Shown: piece by piece, positions 63,689 through 64,000 of the stretch
Numbering within the stretch: position 1 is the stretch's first letter
Layout: the number at the start of each line of letters is the position of its first letter
From: Hyposmocoma kahamanoa
Lineage: Eukaryota > Arthropoda > Insecta > Lepidoptera > Cosmopterigidae
DNA: 64,000 nt
Direction: 5' to 3'
Assembly (NCBI RefSeq): GCF_003589595.1
Contig: NW_020654810.1
Span: 19,547,452 to 19,611,451, forward strand
The notes under the pieces: model-generated
Seen by the model: the letters and a program-made list of their open reading frames with translations, nothing else
Database searches by the model: none
What the model was told of the DNA's origin: nothing
Made by a program: the position numbers and the translations under genes

Positions 63689-63970
63689 GAGTTCTTTTAG
63701 GTTTTTACGATCGTTACACATTTGAAATGAATCTATTTCTTTTAGATCTAAAATCGCGTATATTTTCAAACAAACTCACTTTCGAATTCTGTACACGTCT
63801 CACGATCTCGGCTGACTGCACTTTTTAATAATAAATTTAGGAAATGAAACTATTTTTTCGGATCTACTTAAATCGCGTATATTCGTTTTTATTTTTCAAA
63901 CAACCCAACGTTTCAGGATCTTTAAAGGGCCCGAAATGTTGATTTGTTTAAAAATATACCAAATTTAGTT
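63689..63970 (+). repeat. two Penelope-type terminal-repeat fragments in tandem
   Basis: 63689-63820 reads GAGTTCTTTTAGGTTTTTAC, GAAATGAATCTATTTC, AAATCGCGTATATTTTCAAA, and then a diverged CACGTCTCACGATCTCGGCT. 63839-63970 starts again at AGGAAATGAAACTATTTTTT and reaches AAAGGGCCCGAAATGTTG. They are two decayed copies in direct orientation, cut by the window end or by decay. Confidence 0.6.
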
Positions 63971-64000
63971 TCGAAATAATAACTTTTTTATAAAAAACCT

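Noticed and set aside
1..64000. CRISPR array, bacterial operon, phage or plasmid features
   Set aside because: No regularly spaced identical repeats, no ribosome-binding-site-led gene strings; all evidence points to insect nuclear DNA.

Overview
The window is AT-rich animal nuclear DNA and looks like a lepidopteran (moth or butterfly) genome. Nothing is organised as operons. Open frames are short, and most are accidents or pieces of transposable elements. The lepidopteran call rests on several tRNA-headed SINE-like families, a jockey-like LINE with a repeated 3' tail, short 'gggaggcctat' LINE tails, mariner elements and a Penelope-like element. All are called by eye, with no database search. 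A run of ten N at 22866-22875 shows this is a scaffold with a small gap.

Host coding content is sparse. The best host exon is on the minus strand at 17325-17726. It has a consensus 3' splice site, a start codon, 91 codons and a consensus GTAAGT donor, and its protein resembles the N-terminus of insect nitric oxide synthase. No second exon of that gene was found, so everything below 17.3 kb may be one of its introns. Weaker exon candidates are a THAP-type zinc-finger N-terminus (10177-10272, plus), a GC-rich open block ending in a stop (35464-35652, minus), and an open block ending at a good donor (about 55092-55379, plus).

The rest is layered repeats. From 1 to 9 kb there are SINE copies, a mariner relic (6120-6392) and a deleted jockey-like LINE (8117-8799). 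From 10 to 17 kb there is a 1.9-kb retroposed unit with an intact ORF1-like frame (11256-12329), a second LINE fragment, the first copy of a 228-bp MITE, and a decayed ORF1 copy. From 19 to 32 kb there is a Penelope-type foldback inserted with a 12-bp duplication (20428-20620), MITE copies two and three, and an apparently intact mariner (29307-30589). From 33 to 50 kb there are foldback elements, LINE relics with RNase H, and SINE arrays, some head to head. From 50 to 64 kb there is a dead mariner nested in a SINE (52631-53873) and a Penelope-like GIY-YIG endonuclease fragment flanked by inverted repeats of about 235 bp (56156-57032).

I see no gene cluster that would form a new multi-gene system. 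The most informative items are the three near-identical MITEs, each with a perfect 8-bp target duplication, the Penelope-type inverted-repeat units with a matching empty site in the same window, the intact mariner, and the probable nitric oxide synthase exon.
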